Below are positions 37,901-49,300 of a stretch of DNA of 64,000 nt, in pieces (position 1 is the first letter of the stretch; each line of letters begins with the position of its first letter). Location: positions 62,001 to 126,000 of the forward strand of contig QPMI01000115.1 of NCBI GenBank assembly GCA_004431415.1, written 5' to 3'. The notes beneath the pieces are model-generated. The model made no database searches. It was not told the origin of the DNA and worked only from the letters and a program-made list of their open reading frames with translations. Both the position numbers and the translations under genes were made by a program. The stretch comes from Cyanophora paradoxa. Lineage: Eukaryota; Glaucocystophyceae; Cyanophorales; Cyanophoraceae.

Positions 37901-40900
37901 CAGGCGGCAGATCCGGAGCAATCCGAGGATGTGGAGCCGGCGCCGCCTGTACAGATGCAGGGGCGGTCGGCTGCAATCGCCTCTAGATCTACAGCTAGCG
38001 CTTCCAAGCCCGCAGAATCCGTGGCTGGTGAGATGGACGTTCGGCGGGCTCAAGGGCATGATGCACATGTCGAATTGCCCGATTTGAAACCTCTCCAGAG
38101 CGCCCAGTCCACGTTGCATTTGCAGCTTCCGCGTCAGCGCATCAGAACACGGACTAGTAATTCATCCGCGACCAAAATCAGCACACAGAACCAGAATCTG
38201 AAGTTCACTCTTCCCGGTAGCAAGACGACGACAAGCCCAAACCCGGTCACTCTCCAACACAACGGGCGCCCGAATCTCCGTACCCACTCTCTAGACGCGC
38301 GCCAAGCCGTCCAACTTGGCTCTGATTACAAGGCCTCGCGGTCGGTCAGCCTTGACGCGCTCCAGTCTACCTCGCCAGCGCTAGCACTAGCAGGTTCGAT
38401 GCCCGAAATATATCGTTCAAATTTAAATTCGTTCGAGATTGCGCGCTGCGTTCTTAATCAAGCCTTTGATTTGCAGAGGACCGAGATGGCGACCGCGACA
38501 TCGTCATCGCCATTTCGTCCTCTTCGAATTGCTTGCTACGAGAATCGGAGGCAAAGACGGCTAGCGCTGCAGATTCTAGTTCTGCGCCCGGATCGTTTCC
38601 GTTCTTTCTAACGTTGCAAGAACCGCAAGACGCCGGCCTGGCGGCTCTGCCGGGTAAAAGCAGTCGACTTTGTCACGCGGCGGGGCCCAGCCCGTACGTG
38701 TGGCGACCCTCGCTGGTTTTTCCACGGAACGGCGTTGATCGTGAGAGCGATGCCAGCGGGCTTGAGCTCGCCGCCGCTGAAGACCAGCTCAATTCTAAGG
38801 ACGGCGATCTCGAGACGGGCTCTTCGGGAGGGAGCGGCCTTTGTCTGCAGCCGGCGCCGCATGCGCAGCCACGATATCGATTTGCCGCTCAAGACGACGC
38901 GGAGGCGCAGGCCCCCCCGAGCCGCGGCATTCTTCGGCGCTCATACGAGCGCGTTCCCGCACATGCGAGACACGGAAGCAATGGCGAGGACTCAGAGCCC
39001 AGGTGGGCTTACTCCAAGACCGCCCCCTTGAACGTCCGGCAGAGTGCGTCCACCGAAACTCGAATTTCGCGAGCCTGCAGCTGATATATGTGGTCTTCAG
39101 CAGGTGATAAACCGGCAACCGGAAACGTTAAGCTGCAAGACCAGCAGAAGGTCGGCAATAGCAAAGCCGGTGCAAGGCCCGGGCGGCCACAGGCGCACGA
39201 CGGGGTGCTTGCCCGCCTTACCCGCAAGTACCTCTTGAGGTATATCCATATGCTCGTTCGCGTCATGTAATATTATTCCGCTTACACCTTTTGAATGTTC
39301 GAATTCTCGCCAGCTTCTCCCTTGTGGCAGTCTTCGTCGCGGGATCCTTTTCCACCGCTTTGATCGTTCTCAACCTGTGCAAGAGCTTCCCCGCTGAGTC
39401 GAACTGGGGATCCATCCGGCGAATGCGGTCCCGCGAGCTGGCCTTCCTCGTAAGAATATTAATCGCCTTCTTCTATTCTGGAAAAGCATATCTAAGCTTA
39501 AGTACAACATTACCGCAATGCAATGCAAATTGTAAACAAAAGAACCCGTTTCAGCGCCTCTGATGCTACATTACTTTGGTTTCAGGCGCGCGAGCTTTAC
39601 ATCGTCCCTTCGTCCGTCGTTTTGCCGCGCGACGACCTCTTCCGCCTCCTCAGCGATGTTCTCGTGCGCCCCTTGTAATCTAGTTTCATAAATTCGCACG
39701 CTTCTCTTTCACAAGCCTCATAATCACGATCAAAGCTTCCCATATATGTGCTGGCTCGATCCGCTTCCCTGAGGCTTAATCATTCATTCATTGATCATCG
39801 CTGCAGGGCGAGGTTCAATGGATCCACAACTCGATCCGTTTTGGGAACGGCTCTCTGAACCTTCCTGGGTCCGTCTGGTTCTTTTATAGATCTCGAATTT
39901 ATAAAACTCGTGCTAAAGGCTACTCATACTCGATCAGGAACGACCGCCGGTACCCCGCTGCCAACAGCCTCATGTGTGAGTCCTTTTGCGTCGTTCAGGG
40001 GGACAGATCATCTTTCGGATGTATCAACCGATCGATTTGAATTAATATTGCCACCGACGCCGAGCAGACTACCCCACGTGCCTGCGGGACGACGGCGCTT
40101 GCGACAAGTACACCGCGGGGGAGAAAGCCATTATGTACTCTGGACTGGCGAGCATGTTTGCGCACTTCATTGAGCGCGTGATGGCCGTGTCTTTGGTGCG
40201 TCGTCAAATTAAAGAGCGTTCACGTTTCTCTTATTTCAAATGCATTTCGCGGACATGTACAGGAGCAGCAGTGCACGTACGCCGGCGGCTGCGCGACGGC
40301 CTCCTCGCCCGTCGACTTCTCTGCGTCGAAGGAGATCGCGGCGGTCCTGAACATAATGCCCACCCTCGACACCGGAATGAAGGTATGCGCGGGCCCGCCA
40401 GCTCTTACACAAATGATTTATTATAATTATATAAATACATACACAAACTGCGCCCCGTCGACGTCTTGACAATCGATATATCGTTAATCTATATACATAT
40501 ATTGCAGAACGATCACGCCAGTACTAGCGCTGTACCGTAGCACACGCATATATGTCCGCCTCGATCATGACGGTTGTCCCGGCCCGCGAGCAGCTCGCCA
40601 ACGACTACACGGTGGAGGAGGCGGACTCGCTGGTCAGCCTGGGCGTCCTCGTCCAGGGCGTCCTCCTCGCCGCCGACATCCTCGTCCTCTTCGGCCTCTA
40701 CTGTGCGTTCTATATATTACCGTTAGAATTCAATTCGTTTTCTTTGCATAATCTCGCTTAAGCTTATATAAGGAGAATCGCAGTCGCGGTCTTCAGTCCC
40801 CTCATCAAACGACTCCAAATCGAGAGCAACCGAGCGACACAGGTGCTACTAGAATATGCGTTTCGTGTAAACGCAATTGCGGTAACATAAAGGCTGGCTG

Positions 40901-40995
40901 CTGCGCAGATTCTTTCCATGCTGCCCGTGAAGCAAGTGTCTGAGCTGCCGTTCCTTCGCTCCTACTTCGTCTCGCAGACATTCTCTGCAAGCTGA
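31901..40995 (+). CDS. TmcB-like large polytopic membrane protein
   Basis: Proteins of this family (named for Dictyostelium tiny macrocysts B) are large multi-pass membrane proteins, common in protists, of poorly known function. ATG 31,901 opens a 37-codon exon ending FSPREE; the next gives ALFGLLY, the typical first helix. Hydrophobic segments follow near 32,700 (TALYWASGACVAAIFSLIAY), 32,900 (FLVKIVLLRVYISILQLFF), 33,110 (LFLGFTIPFVLIFSLLF), 33,440 (MVFVFVGGLAAYVSIVQ), 33,690 (NDLRAGLYSLVSCFALWTFV) and 33,850. A soluble HAT/TPR-like part comes next: VKLLKRALQLSPNIQLRFRL, EALFAQLVQSYPNSKQLC, YAQFLEQVANQPDQAAIHML. After an acidic linker come more helices (36,070-36,140; 37,080-37,170), a long disordered insert (37,630-39,080) and a last membrane part (39,310-40,700). 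The stop is TGA 40,993-40,995 after SELPFLRSYFVSQTFSAS. The DNA is markedly less GC-rich than its flanks. Confidence 0.7.
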
Positions 40996-41617
40996 AAATG
41001 TAAATATGAAACATGTACAGAATAATTCTTGACCCGAGCCCTTAATTCAGCGTGATCGTTAGCATTGCATTTCTGGTGGCACGTGCACATTGCGTACGCC
41101 GGCGCCTTGGACTCCGGGAGCTCGAGCTCGAGGGGGCCGGGCAAATATATGTAGTTGCCGGATCCGCGCCTTCCCCGTCGACGTCGTGCCTCTCCGGATC
41201 CCAGTCCAAGTCAAGGGCACGGTCTGGCTGCCTGCTGCCTCCCTGCGTATTTCAAGTACTAGTCTTCCTATGTCGACGTCTTTCCCCAGGGTCTCCCTCC
41301 TTTAATTTCTCCCGGGTCCCGGATTCCTCGACCGTCGACGTCGACGTCGGACTGACGGCGTGGGGCTGGCCCTCGGAATCCGAAAGCTGAACTATATAGA
41401 AGGGCGCCCCCGCCCGCGAGGGCGCCCGGCGCGGCCCTCGGGCTCTCGCCCCAGCTCTGACCTGACCAGGGTGCTAAACGTGAAATGAATATATAACTTT
41501 GTAGCTACAAAAGGATTCAGGGCTAGGCTCCGGAACCAGGCACAGGGGGCTCTGCACAGGAGTAAATTCAAATTGAGTGCTGAGCGGATGGCGTTATCGT
41601 CCTAAGCGGATTCCGGT
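40996..41617. other. Intergenic spacer, tail-to-tail
   Basis: Lies between the TmcB-like stop and the copy B stop, so the two genes converge. It holds short simple-sequence motifs rich in GTCGACGTC and CGGATCC (about 41,160-41,360). No gene is supported. Confidence 0.6.
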
Positions 41618-44600
41618 CTAGGGCGCTCCTCCGGGGCCAGGCGTTGCAGCTGCAGGTGCGTCGACCTCGGCCGCGGGCGCCGGCGCCGGAGACCCGCCAG
41701 CCTCGCGATCTGCCGGATGCTCTGGAAGGAACGACGAGAAGATCTCGAGGTTCCTGCACCGGCGCCGCGCCAATTTGAATGCAAATCCAGGCATCCAGTG
41801 GGCGCGTGAGCGTACCGAAAAGCAGGAATGACGTGGATCTCGAAGGAGTTCAGATTTTGAAAGACATGCGTGGCGAGGACGGGAAACGCGTTTTCGAGCT
41901 CCTGCATCGCGGTCCGGGTGGCGATGTATGTCTGCGGGCGAATTTGGTTCGGTTCGACAGAACACTGTGCGCACGCGTGCGGTATATATACGACTTCTTT
42001 GATTTGTGATTGCTTTGTCGATTTTTAATTTTACTACCTACGGGGGGTTCGCCCTTCCGTATTCTCTCAAAAAACAATATCGATATCGAAAATAGTTTTG
42101 CAATCAAAGAAACGCACTTTGCGGGCCGACTGCACGAGCGCCTCCCGCTCGCTCTCGGGCATGCCGCCGGCGCCGCGGGCGCGCACTGCCTCGGCGACCG
42201 CCGTCGCTTTCGCGATCGCGTACGCCGCGCTCGTCATGTGAAGGAGAACGGCCCGCTGGATTACCCCCTGCGCGCCTATCGTGAGTTGCTGCTAGGCCTT
42301 GGCCTAGGCCCAGATGGGCCGAGCCCAGCAAATTGCGGTCACCCAGGGGAAGCAGAGCGCGACGCCGATCGTCAGACGAGCGATGGAGTCGCCGAAGAGT
42401 GCCGGCGAGAAGAGGGTCCGGTCCCCGCAGCGACACGCGCCCCGGCAAAGGTGGCATTCGAGCTCGAGCTCCGAGCAGTACTCTTCGTCGTGCGAGGGGA
42501 TCGCTTCGGCAAGTGCCTCCAGCTGCTCGACGCTGTACCCGTCCTCCAGCGCCCCCCGGCCAGGGTCGGGGCCGATCTCGAACCGCTGGCGCATCGCGAG
42601 CTGGACGTAGTGCACGAGACAGCTAACGGGTCCTTCCATGTCCGCAGAACCGTGCCAAATCCGCGATTCAGGATCGTCCTCGTCGCTGGAGAGAAATACG
42701 TTCCGTCAGCTGCCGCCGAAGCCCCAAAACAAAAGTATGCATGATTCAATATAAATTAACGCGGACAATGGAGGGGGCACGTCGTCGTCAAACTTGGCGA
42801 AGGCGGCGAGCTCGCACCAGCGCGCGAGCAGCATCAGCACGGAGGCGAGGCCGGCCGGGTTCGAGGACGTGTCCAGCCCCAGCGCCGCCTCAACCCGGGC
42901 GCGCCCCTCCCAGCCGTCCTCGCCTTCGCTGCGCTCGAAGCTGACAAAAGAGTAGATTTTTGATACAGGTATACATCTGAACTGCGACGTACCTGGACAG
43001 GAGGAGAGCACCGGCAGCGAGGAGCAAGCGGGGGGTGAGCCGGATCTCGTCGGATCCTCGGAAATCCGGCTGGGGCGAACTTCCATCGAGCTTCGGCAAC
43101 TCTGGTCTCCAACGCGCCGTCAGACAAATTGAAGTCCAAAACACGAATAGTCGATCGTAATTTGAGTTCTAGGTCTAGGTCTAGAAGCCTAGTGCAGCGG
43201 ACCTCCAGCAAAGATCAAGTGGATATTTTGCTTGAAAGCAACCAGATTCGTCTGAATGGCATGCATATGGTTTGCATTAATGTCACACTGGGGATCCAAT
43301 CATAAGATCACGTAGGCATCAGCCACAGCACCTTCAGCCAGCTCTCGTAGCGATCTTCGCTGTCGTCGTCGCCGGAAGCGAGGGCGCTCTGCATGACCCA
43401 GACGGCCTGGACGCAGGGGCAGGCGTCCCACACGAGCTCTGCCAGCCGCAGCGCGTCCGCCCGCTCCTCCTCCGCCACTGCGCGCGCCGCACATCGGACA
43501 CGGGAGCTGCAGGAGTGATCGAAGGGAACGGACCGGCATCTTCGGAACGAAGGATGACGTCCAACTCTCCGAGGACCCGCCGCCACAGGGGCGGGCAGCC
43601 GAGGTCGAGGTTGCATTCGCTGGAGGAGTAAAATCGCGACAGGCTGCGGGCTTGGGACCGAACGCTGGCGAAGGCGGCGACGCCGATCTTTGCTGCCAGA
43701 AAATAGTCGACGAGGGGCGGGTCCACCCGCCCCATGCCAACGACCTTCTCCGCAAATGATTTGCTGAGAGCCCACGGGTCCGGGAAGAGATTGTGAGGCC
43801 GGCGGGGCGTTTGGAGATCGTTCAAGCGATCCAGAAAGCGCCCGAAGAGGCGGCGCCGCAATGTTGCGAAACCTACACCGTCCGAGGGGACGCCCCAGAG
43901 CTCCGCCAGACGCGGGGCCGCGTGGTCCAGGTGGCGAAGCTGCGCGCCAAGAAGGCAAAATTGTAAAGGTAGCGGCCACGGAGAAATGACGTCGTTCATT
44001 GGACATAATCACGTGCACGCACCGCATACGTGAAGTGCGGCCATTCTCTACAGCATAAAATGGCGGAGAAGGCGAGGCCGGCGGCGCTCTCCACGTCCCC
44101 GTTCTGGTCGAGCAGAACGGAGTATCGGAGGATGAGGTCGACTTGGTATTTGTCGCACGGAGTGTTGAGCGTGCGGCCGACCTTTGACAGCTGCTGCAGG
44201 ACGACGCGCGCAAGCGATCCGGGCACGGCGTGTGCGCTCTCGCCCTCAGGCTGGCGGCTGACGTCTAAGAGGGCCTCCACGGCCTCTGTGAGCCGCCGCT
44301 CCTTGCTCGCATCTCCAAAAACTGTGCAATTTTCGCACAGGGTCGAGCCGCCGTGCCCAGCAAGATGTGACCGCAAAATGCAATTCACGAATTGAAGCGA
44401 GAATGTGTTGTCCGCATTCGAGAATGCCCACGCGGCTGCTTTGCTGTTCAGAAATGTACGGATGGCATCCAGCCCCACAGCTCCGATCTGGATTCGAGAA
44501 GTTATAATTTGTGAAGATTGCGATCGAAAGCTGAAGCTGAGAGTGAGCGTGAACGGAATAGCGCGCACGATTGCTGGTCTGTTGTCGCGTGCGAACCGCT

Positions 44601-47600
44601 CGCCAAAGCATCTCAGTCTTCTGAACGAGGGCCCGGAGAATATGTCCGTTTTGACGAGAAGATCGAGGCAGAGCTTTCTGCGGGCGTCGGCCCCTGCGTC
44701 GCTGCTTTCCGAGGCCATTTCCAGCAGGGCAGTGACGAGCCGCAGCGCGTCGTCGAAACGATCCAGGGCGTCCAGGCGAAGAGCGCACGACAGCAACAGC
44801 GTCTCGTACTGCTGGGGTAACGCGGGCTGACACTCGCCGAGAACGCTGAGCGCTGTTCCCCGCCGAGCCGCAAGAAGCGACGTGGCGACATCGAGGACGT
44901 GGGCCGGGCTGGCCATAGCTGCTGGCTCGGCTGAGAGGGGGCCGAAAAGCGCATCGCCGATCCTGCTGAGGTAGCTGTCGTGTGGCTCAGGGTCATCGCT
45001 TTCGTAGTGCCCCGACATAGAAAAAGCAGTGTCAAGGTTGACATTGCGGAGGAAGAATCTGGCGCAATGATATAAAAAAGACAAAGGTAAGCAGGTATCA
45101 TGTGAAGTGCAATTGCAATCGAAAGTAAAGCACCTTGTCGATAATGCACCAAGGCCAGCTTCCTGGAGAGGCGAACACCAGAGTTGCGGAGTTCGAGGTT
45201 CCGCCTTGCCATCGACCCTAGCCGAAATCGACTTGTAGCGGTCCATATCAAAGTACGGCAGCGATCCCGTCCTGGCGAGGCGAACGAGGGCCGCCTCGAG
45301 GGCGACGTCGGGCCGCTGGGCGCAGGCGGCGAAGGCCTCCGCCAGCGGGAGCCCCGCCACCCGCAGCGCCTCCGCCGACTCGCGCTCGGCCGGGGATGGC
45401 GGCGGCGGCGGCGAACTCGAAGTCGAACGGAGGGCGAGGCCGGAACGGATCACCAGCTGGACCAGCTCGACCTCCTCCGGACCCGAGAGTCGGATGCGAG
45501 AGATTTCATCGCGATCGAGGGTGATGAGCGCCAGGCTGAGCCAGAGCACGCTGAGATGGTCGCCCGCTGCTGCAAGCTGCTGCTGCAGTGCCTCGACGGT
45601 CTTTGCCACGTCAATTACCGAGTCGTGAAGGACGACAACCCACTGACGCTGTTTCCAATCCTCGCCTCTGAAGAGGAGTCGACCGCTGCTCTGCCAGACC
45701 GAACGACACCGCCGCCGAGTGCAAAGGGGGCTGTGGAGACGAGCAGTCGAGCTTGAAAGCTGAGTGCACTCGCACGCCCAGTCGCTGCTGCTGACGACGA
45801 CGGCCGATCTCGGCGCAAAGCACGTGGCGTCGGCATCAAAGAGGAGCGGGAGGTGCTTGTCCACGAGCTCGAGGACGGCAGCAACAGCTTCGGCGTCCCT
45901 GCGGCGGCTAGCCTGACACCACCGTTCGATTTCAGCAGACAAATGCGTGTACCGATCGCGAGCGCGCGCCAGCGCACCAGCTCTTGCACTGAAGCCACGA
46001 GAGTGCTGGCGACGCCTCCGGCCCGAGACAGGTTCAGGCGCTCTTGAGCTCGACCTGATTTCCAAGAGAGGTTATAATGAATACTGTACTTTAATGCCCA
46101 GAAAGAACTCTCCAGCTCACCACGCTCGAGCAGGTAGCGGCAGCGCATCTCGAGATCAAGGGGAAGCTCCAGGCGAAGCAGCTCGAGGCTGGCGGAGGGA
46201 GAGGGCTCGGCGAGCGCGGCGCGGAGGGCCGGGTGGTCCCAGGTGGTGCGAGTCTGCTCAGGCCGGATTTTAGACGAAATAACGTGACGAGATTAAGAAA
46301 AGCGTTCCAAAGCACAGACCATGCGCGCTGCGCGGACGAGGGTGCGGGCCGCTTGGCGCAGGACGACGTGGACGCCGTCGCTCCAGTGAGAGCTACCATT
46401 TAGATCGCACAGGTAAGGATCGTCCGCGAAACGGGACTCGGAATCGACCGCATCGACGATGTCCCGCCGAAGCCCGAAGCTGTCCACGATCTCCAGCGCT
46501 GCCGCGGCCAGGAGGGTTCGCTGCTGGGCGCTCACGCGCTCGTCGATGGCGATAAGCTGATCAACGTACGCGTGTGAGCTGAAGGTGCGGACACGCGTAC
46601 ATAGCTTAGCAGAAACGGAAGGCGCGCACACAGAGGCTGGACAGGCACTCGGCAGCGTGGTCCGCGCAAGCGTTCGCCTGAGGCCGGCGCTGCTGAAATT
46701 CCCTGCTGTCGACGAGCTTCTTGTCGGCGCTGTTGAGCTCGTACCGCCAGAGGAGCGTCTCGTCTCCCTTGAACTCTGCCAGCGATGCTGCCAGCCGCAG
46801 GAGGACGCCCGCCGCTGGCAAGAGCTGGCCCGCCGCGCGCAGCTGCTCAGAGAACGCGCGGAGTCGGTTGAAGAGCCTGCAGAGGGGTGAGAAGCTTATG
46901 AAGAGCAGACTCACGATCGAAATCAGACGCAAGAACGCACGCGTTGAAGCAGGCGGGGTCGCCGCCGTCGGCGGTCTTATCTTTAGGGAACAGCTGGTGT
47001 CCGCAAGTGCGCGAGTAGAAAAGAGGCTCCTGGGACTGGGGCGCCCCCTTAATCGGGTACAGGCGGATCTCGTATCCGTCATCACCAAACCCCGAAGCGT
47101 GCGGACGAGTCGTCCTCATCACCTTACGGAAGTCGCCTGGGAAGCGCTTGTCGTCGTCGTCGGCGCAGTCCGCTTGAGCGCAGCGCCACATCGGCGCGCG
47201 CGAGCGGCGGAAGGCTTCGAGGCCCGCCGCAATGGCACGCGACGCCAGCCCCTCGCCGAGCTGGTTCGCCCTCTCCGGATCCGCCGGCGGTGGCGGAGAA
47301 GCGCTTGGCTGCGCAAGGGGGGAAGAGATTGAAGAAGCGTTGATTAAAGTAGAAACTGAGGGCTGGATGCTAGCGCGAGGGAACTGGGGATAACTCTACT
47401 CTTATATGAATACAACGGCAAGCTCTGCGATGGCAAGTATAAATCTGTGTACATGTGTACATGTGCGCCTATGTGCGTCTGCGTGTGGTCGCGGCGGGGG
47501 GGGGGGGCGAAGGTGGGGACTCTCATAAGGCCTATATCGCTGGATGGTGGGGACATTCAGAAGTATAGAGGAGGGTTTGCGGGGGGGGCGCGGAGGGAAG

Positions 47601-47692
47601 GCCATTCATGGGCGGAGGGTTCGCAGCGGCGATGATTAGAAAGCGGGTGAATGCATGATGAGCCGTGGGGGTACGTATGGTGAGCGAGGGAG

Positions 47693-47725
<33 letters not shown>

Positions 47726-48590
47726 CCAAGCAGCCTATATACATAGCTAGAGCGACGCCTTAACGAGGACTAGCCAAGAGCGTGCTTTGGGAAGGGGAAA
47801 ACGCGAGAAGAGTGGTGTACCTGATCATCGAGCCCTCGGAGGTCGGGGAGGGAGGGCGAGGCGGCGAGGCGGAGGAGGCAGGCGGCGGCGTGCGGGCAGA
47901 GGCCGAGCGACTCCCGACACGCCGCGCCCGTGCACGTGACCGCGGTGCACGCGCGGCTCCCGCCCGCCTCGCTCTCCTGCTCCGGCGCGGGCGGCGCTGG
48001 CTGTGAGTACATCGAACGCAGCCGCCGCGTTACGTATACCGCGGGCAAAGCTCGAGGCGCACCGTCAGAGACGCCTGAACGAGTGCTTCGTCGCTCTGAG
48101 CTTCTTCTGCGCCGCCTCCGAAGTGCGCCGCGATCCGCAGCGTCCGCTCACAACTGACGGCCGCGGCCGCCGCGGCCGGCGTCGACGCGGACTCGCGCTG
48201 GATCGTGAGCCGCAGAGCGCCCGATGCGCTGCCGGCTTCGCTCGACGCTTCTGCTGCGGCTGCGAGCAGTTCTTCGCCGCGGGCGAGGGCTGCGGGCTCC
48301 GTGAACGCGCGAACGCCCTCGGCGCTGATATCGATCATGACGTCGACGGGGACGACCGCCGACGCCGCGAAGACCGCGCGCCAGTCAACTGTCGGGAAGC
48401 GATGTCAGCGGTCGATCACTATCGCTCGCTCGTTTGAAGCACGCCGCCCCCGTGCACCGCTCTCGCGCGCCCACCGATCGATCCCCGACCCGGCCCGCGC
48501 TGCATCGCGCGCACCTGGAGGCGGCTCGGGGTCGTCCTCGAGTCGCGCCCGCTTCGCGGATCGCTCGCCCGCTGAAGCTAAGGGCTGCAT
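41618..48590 (-). CDS. Large unknown helical protein, copy B of inverted pair
   Basis: Inverted paralogue (or second haplotype) of the gene at 22,599-29,778. ATG complement 48,590 (MQPLASAGERSAKRARLEDD) and end PGPGGAP-stop at 41,618 mirror copy A. Exon order is the same: Cys/His-rich N-terminal part (WRCAQADC, RTCGHQLF), then helical blocks such as LELVDKHLPLLFDAD, ERLNLSRAGGVASTLVASVQ and DPPLVDYFLAAKIGVAAFA. In coding stretches aligned by eye, about nine bases in ten match copy A; introns differ more. The copies differ by small in-frame indels: B has extra residues after NLSRAGG and lacks some Ala codons near the start. A 689-codon open stretch spans 43,996-46,065, crossing apparent introns that happen to stay open. 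Function unknown. Confidence 0.7.
47495..47723. repeat. G-tracts in the first large intron of copy B
   Basis: G runs near 47,495-47,508 and 47,692-47,722 on the plus strand, that is poly-C in the sense of the gene. They lie at the position of the poly-C intron in copy A, but in different number and length. Confidence 0.85.
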
Positions 48591-48616
48591 CGCTCGAAGA
48601 CCGCCCTGACGGCGTA

Positions 48617-48649
<33 letters not shown>

Positions 48650-49300
48650 ATATCGATATCGACATCCGCCGTCCCCGCCCTCCCATCGATATCGCAGCCG
48701 CAGGCGCCGGCCGCGGCCGGCCGGCCCCGGGCCGCGCCTCCGAGCTCGAATTCGGACTACGGAGAGCGCCGGGTCGCGCCGGACTACTCGGACTACTCGC
48801 GGCCGGAGCCCCTGATCATGACGGCAGCCCCCGCGGCCGTGGTCTCGAGCTCTACGCACAGCTACGAATGCGCACAGCTACGAATCGAATGACAAAAGAG
48901 TCGCCGAAGTTCTACTAGGACACACAGCCTTCACTGAACTAGAAGAAAGACACAAATGCACGCAATATACTAACAACACCATCAAAACTCGGCAGGGCGC
49001 CCTAGGCCTGCCCATGCTGGCCTCGAGACTCCAATAGGAAACTAAACTAATCAACGCAACACGCATACAGTACAAAGGGCACCGAGCGGGCCTGGGGCCG
49101 GAGCCGAGCGCGCTGGGGCGGGGCGTGGCGGCCCCGGTCAGCGCCAGCAGCAGCGGATGACGTCGGCCATGTCGCCGAGCACAGTGCCGCCGGCGAGGGG
49201 CCCGCGCCCGGAGCCTGCGCGAGGCGCGCCGGCGTCAGCGGGGCGGTCGCGGGGGGAGAGCGGCGCAGCCAGCCGGGCGGGCGGGCGGCCGCGCCCTCGG
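48591..49300. other. Intergenic spacer with poly-C tract and ATCGATATC motifs
   Basis: Between the copy B start and the 3' end of the minus-strand kinesin gene. It holds a C run (about 48,618-48,648), then iterations of GATATCGATATCG and (C/G)GGACTACTCGGACTACTC. Nothing here looks coding. Confidence 0.6.
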
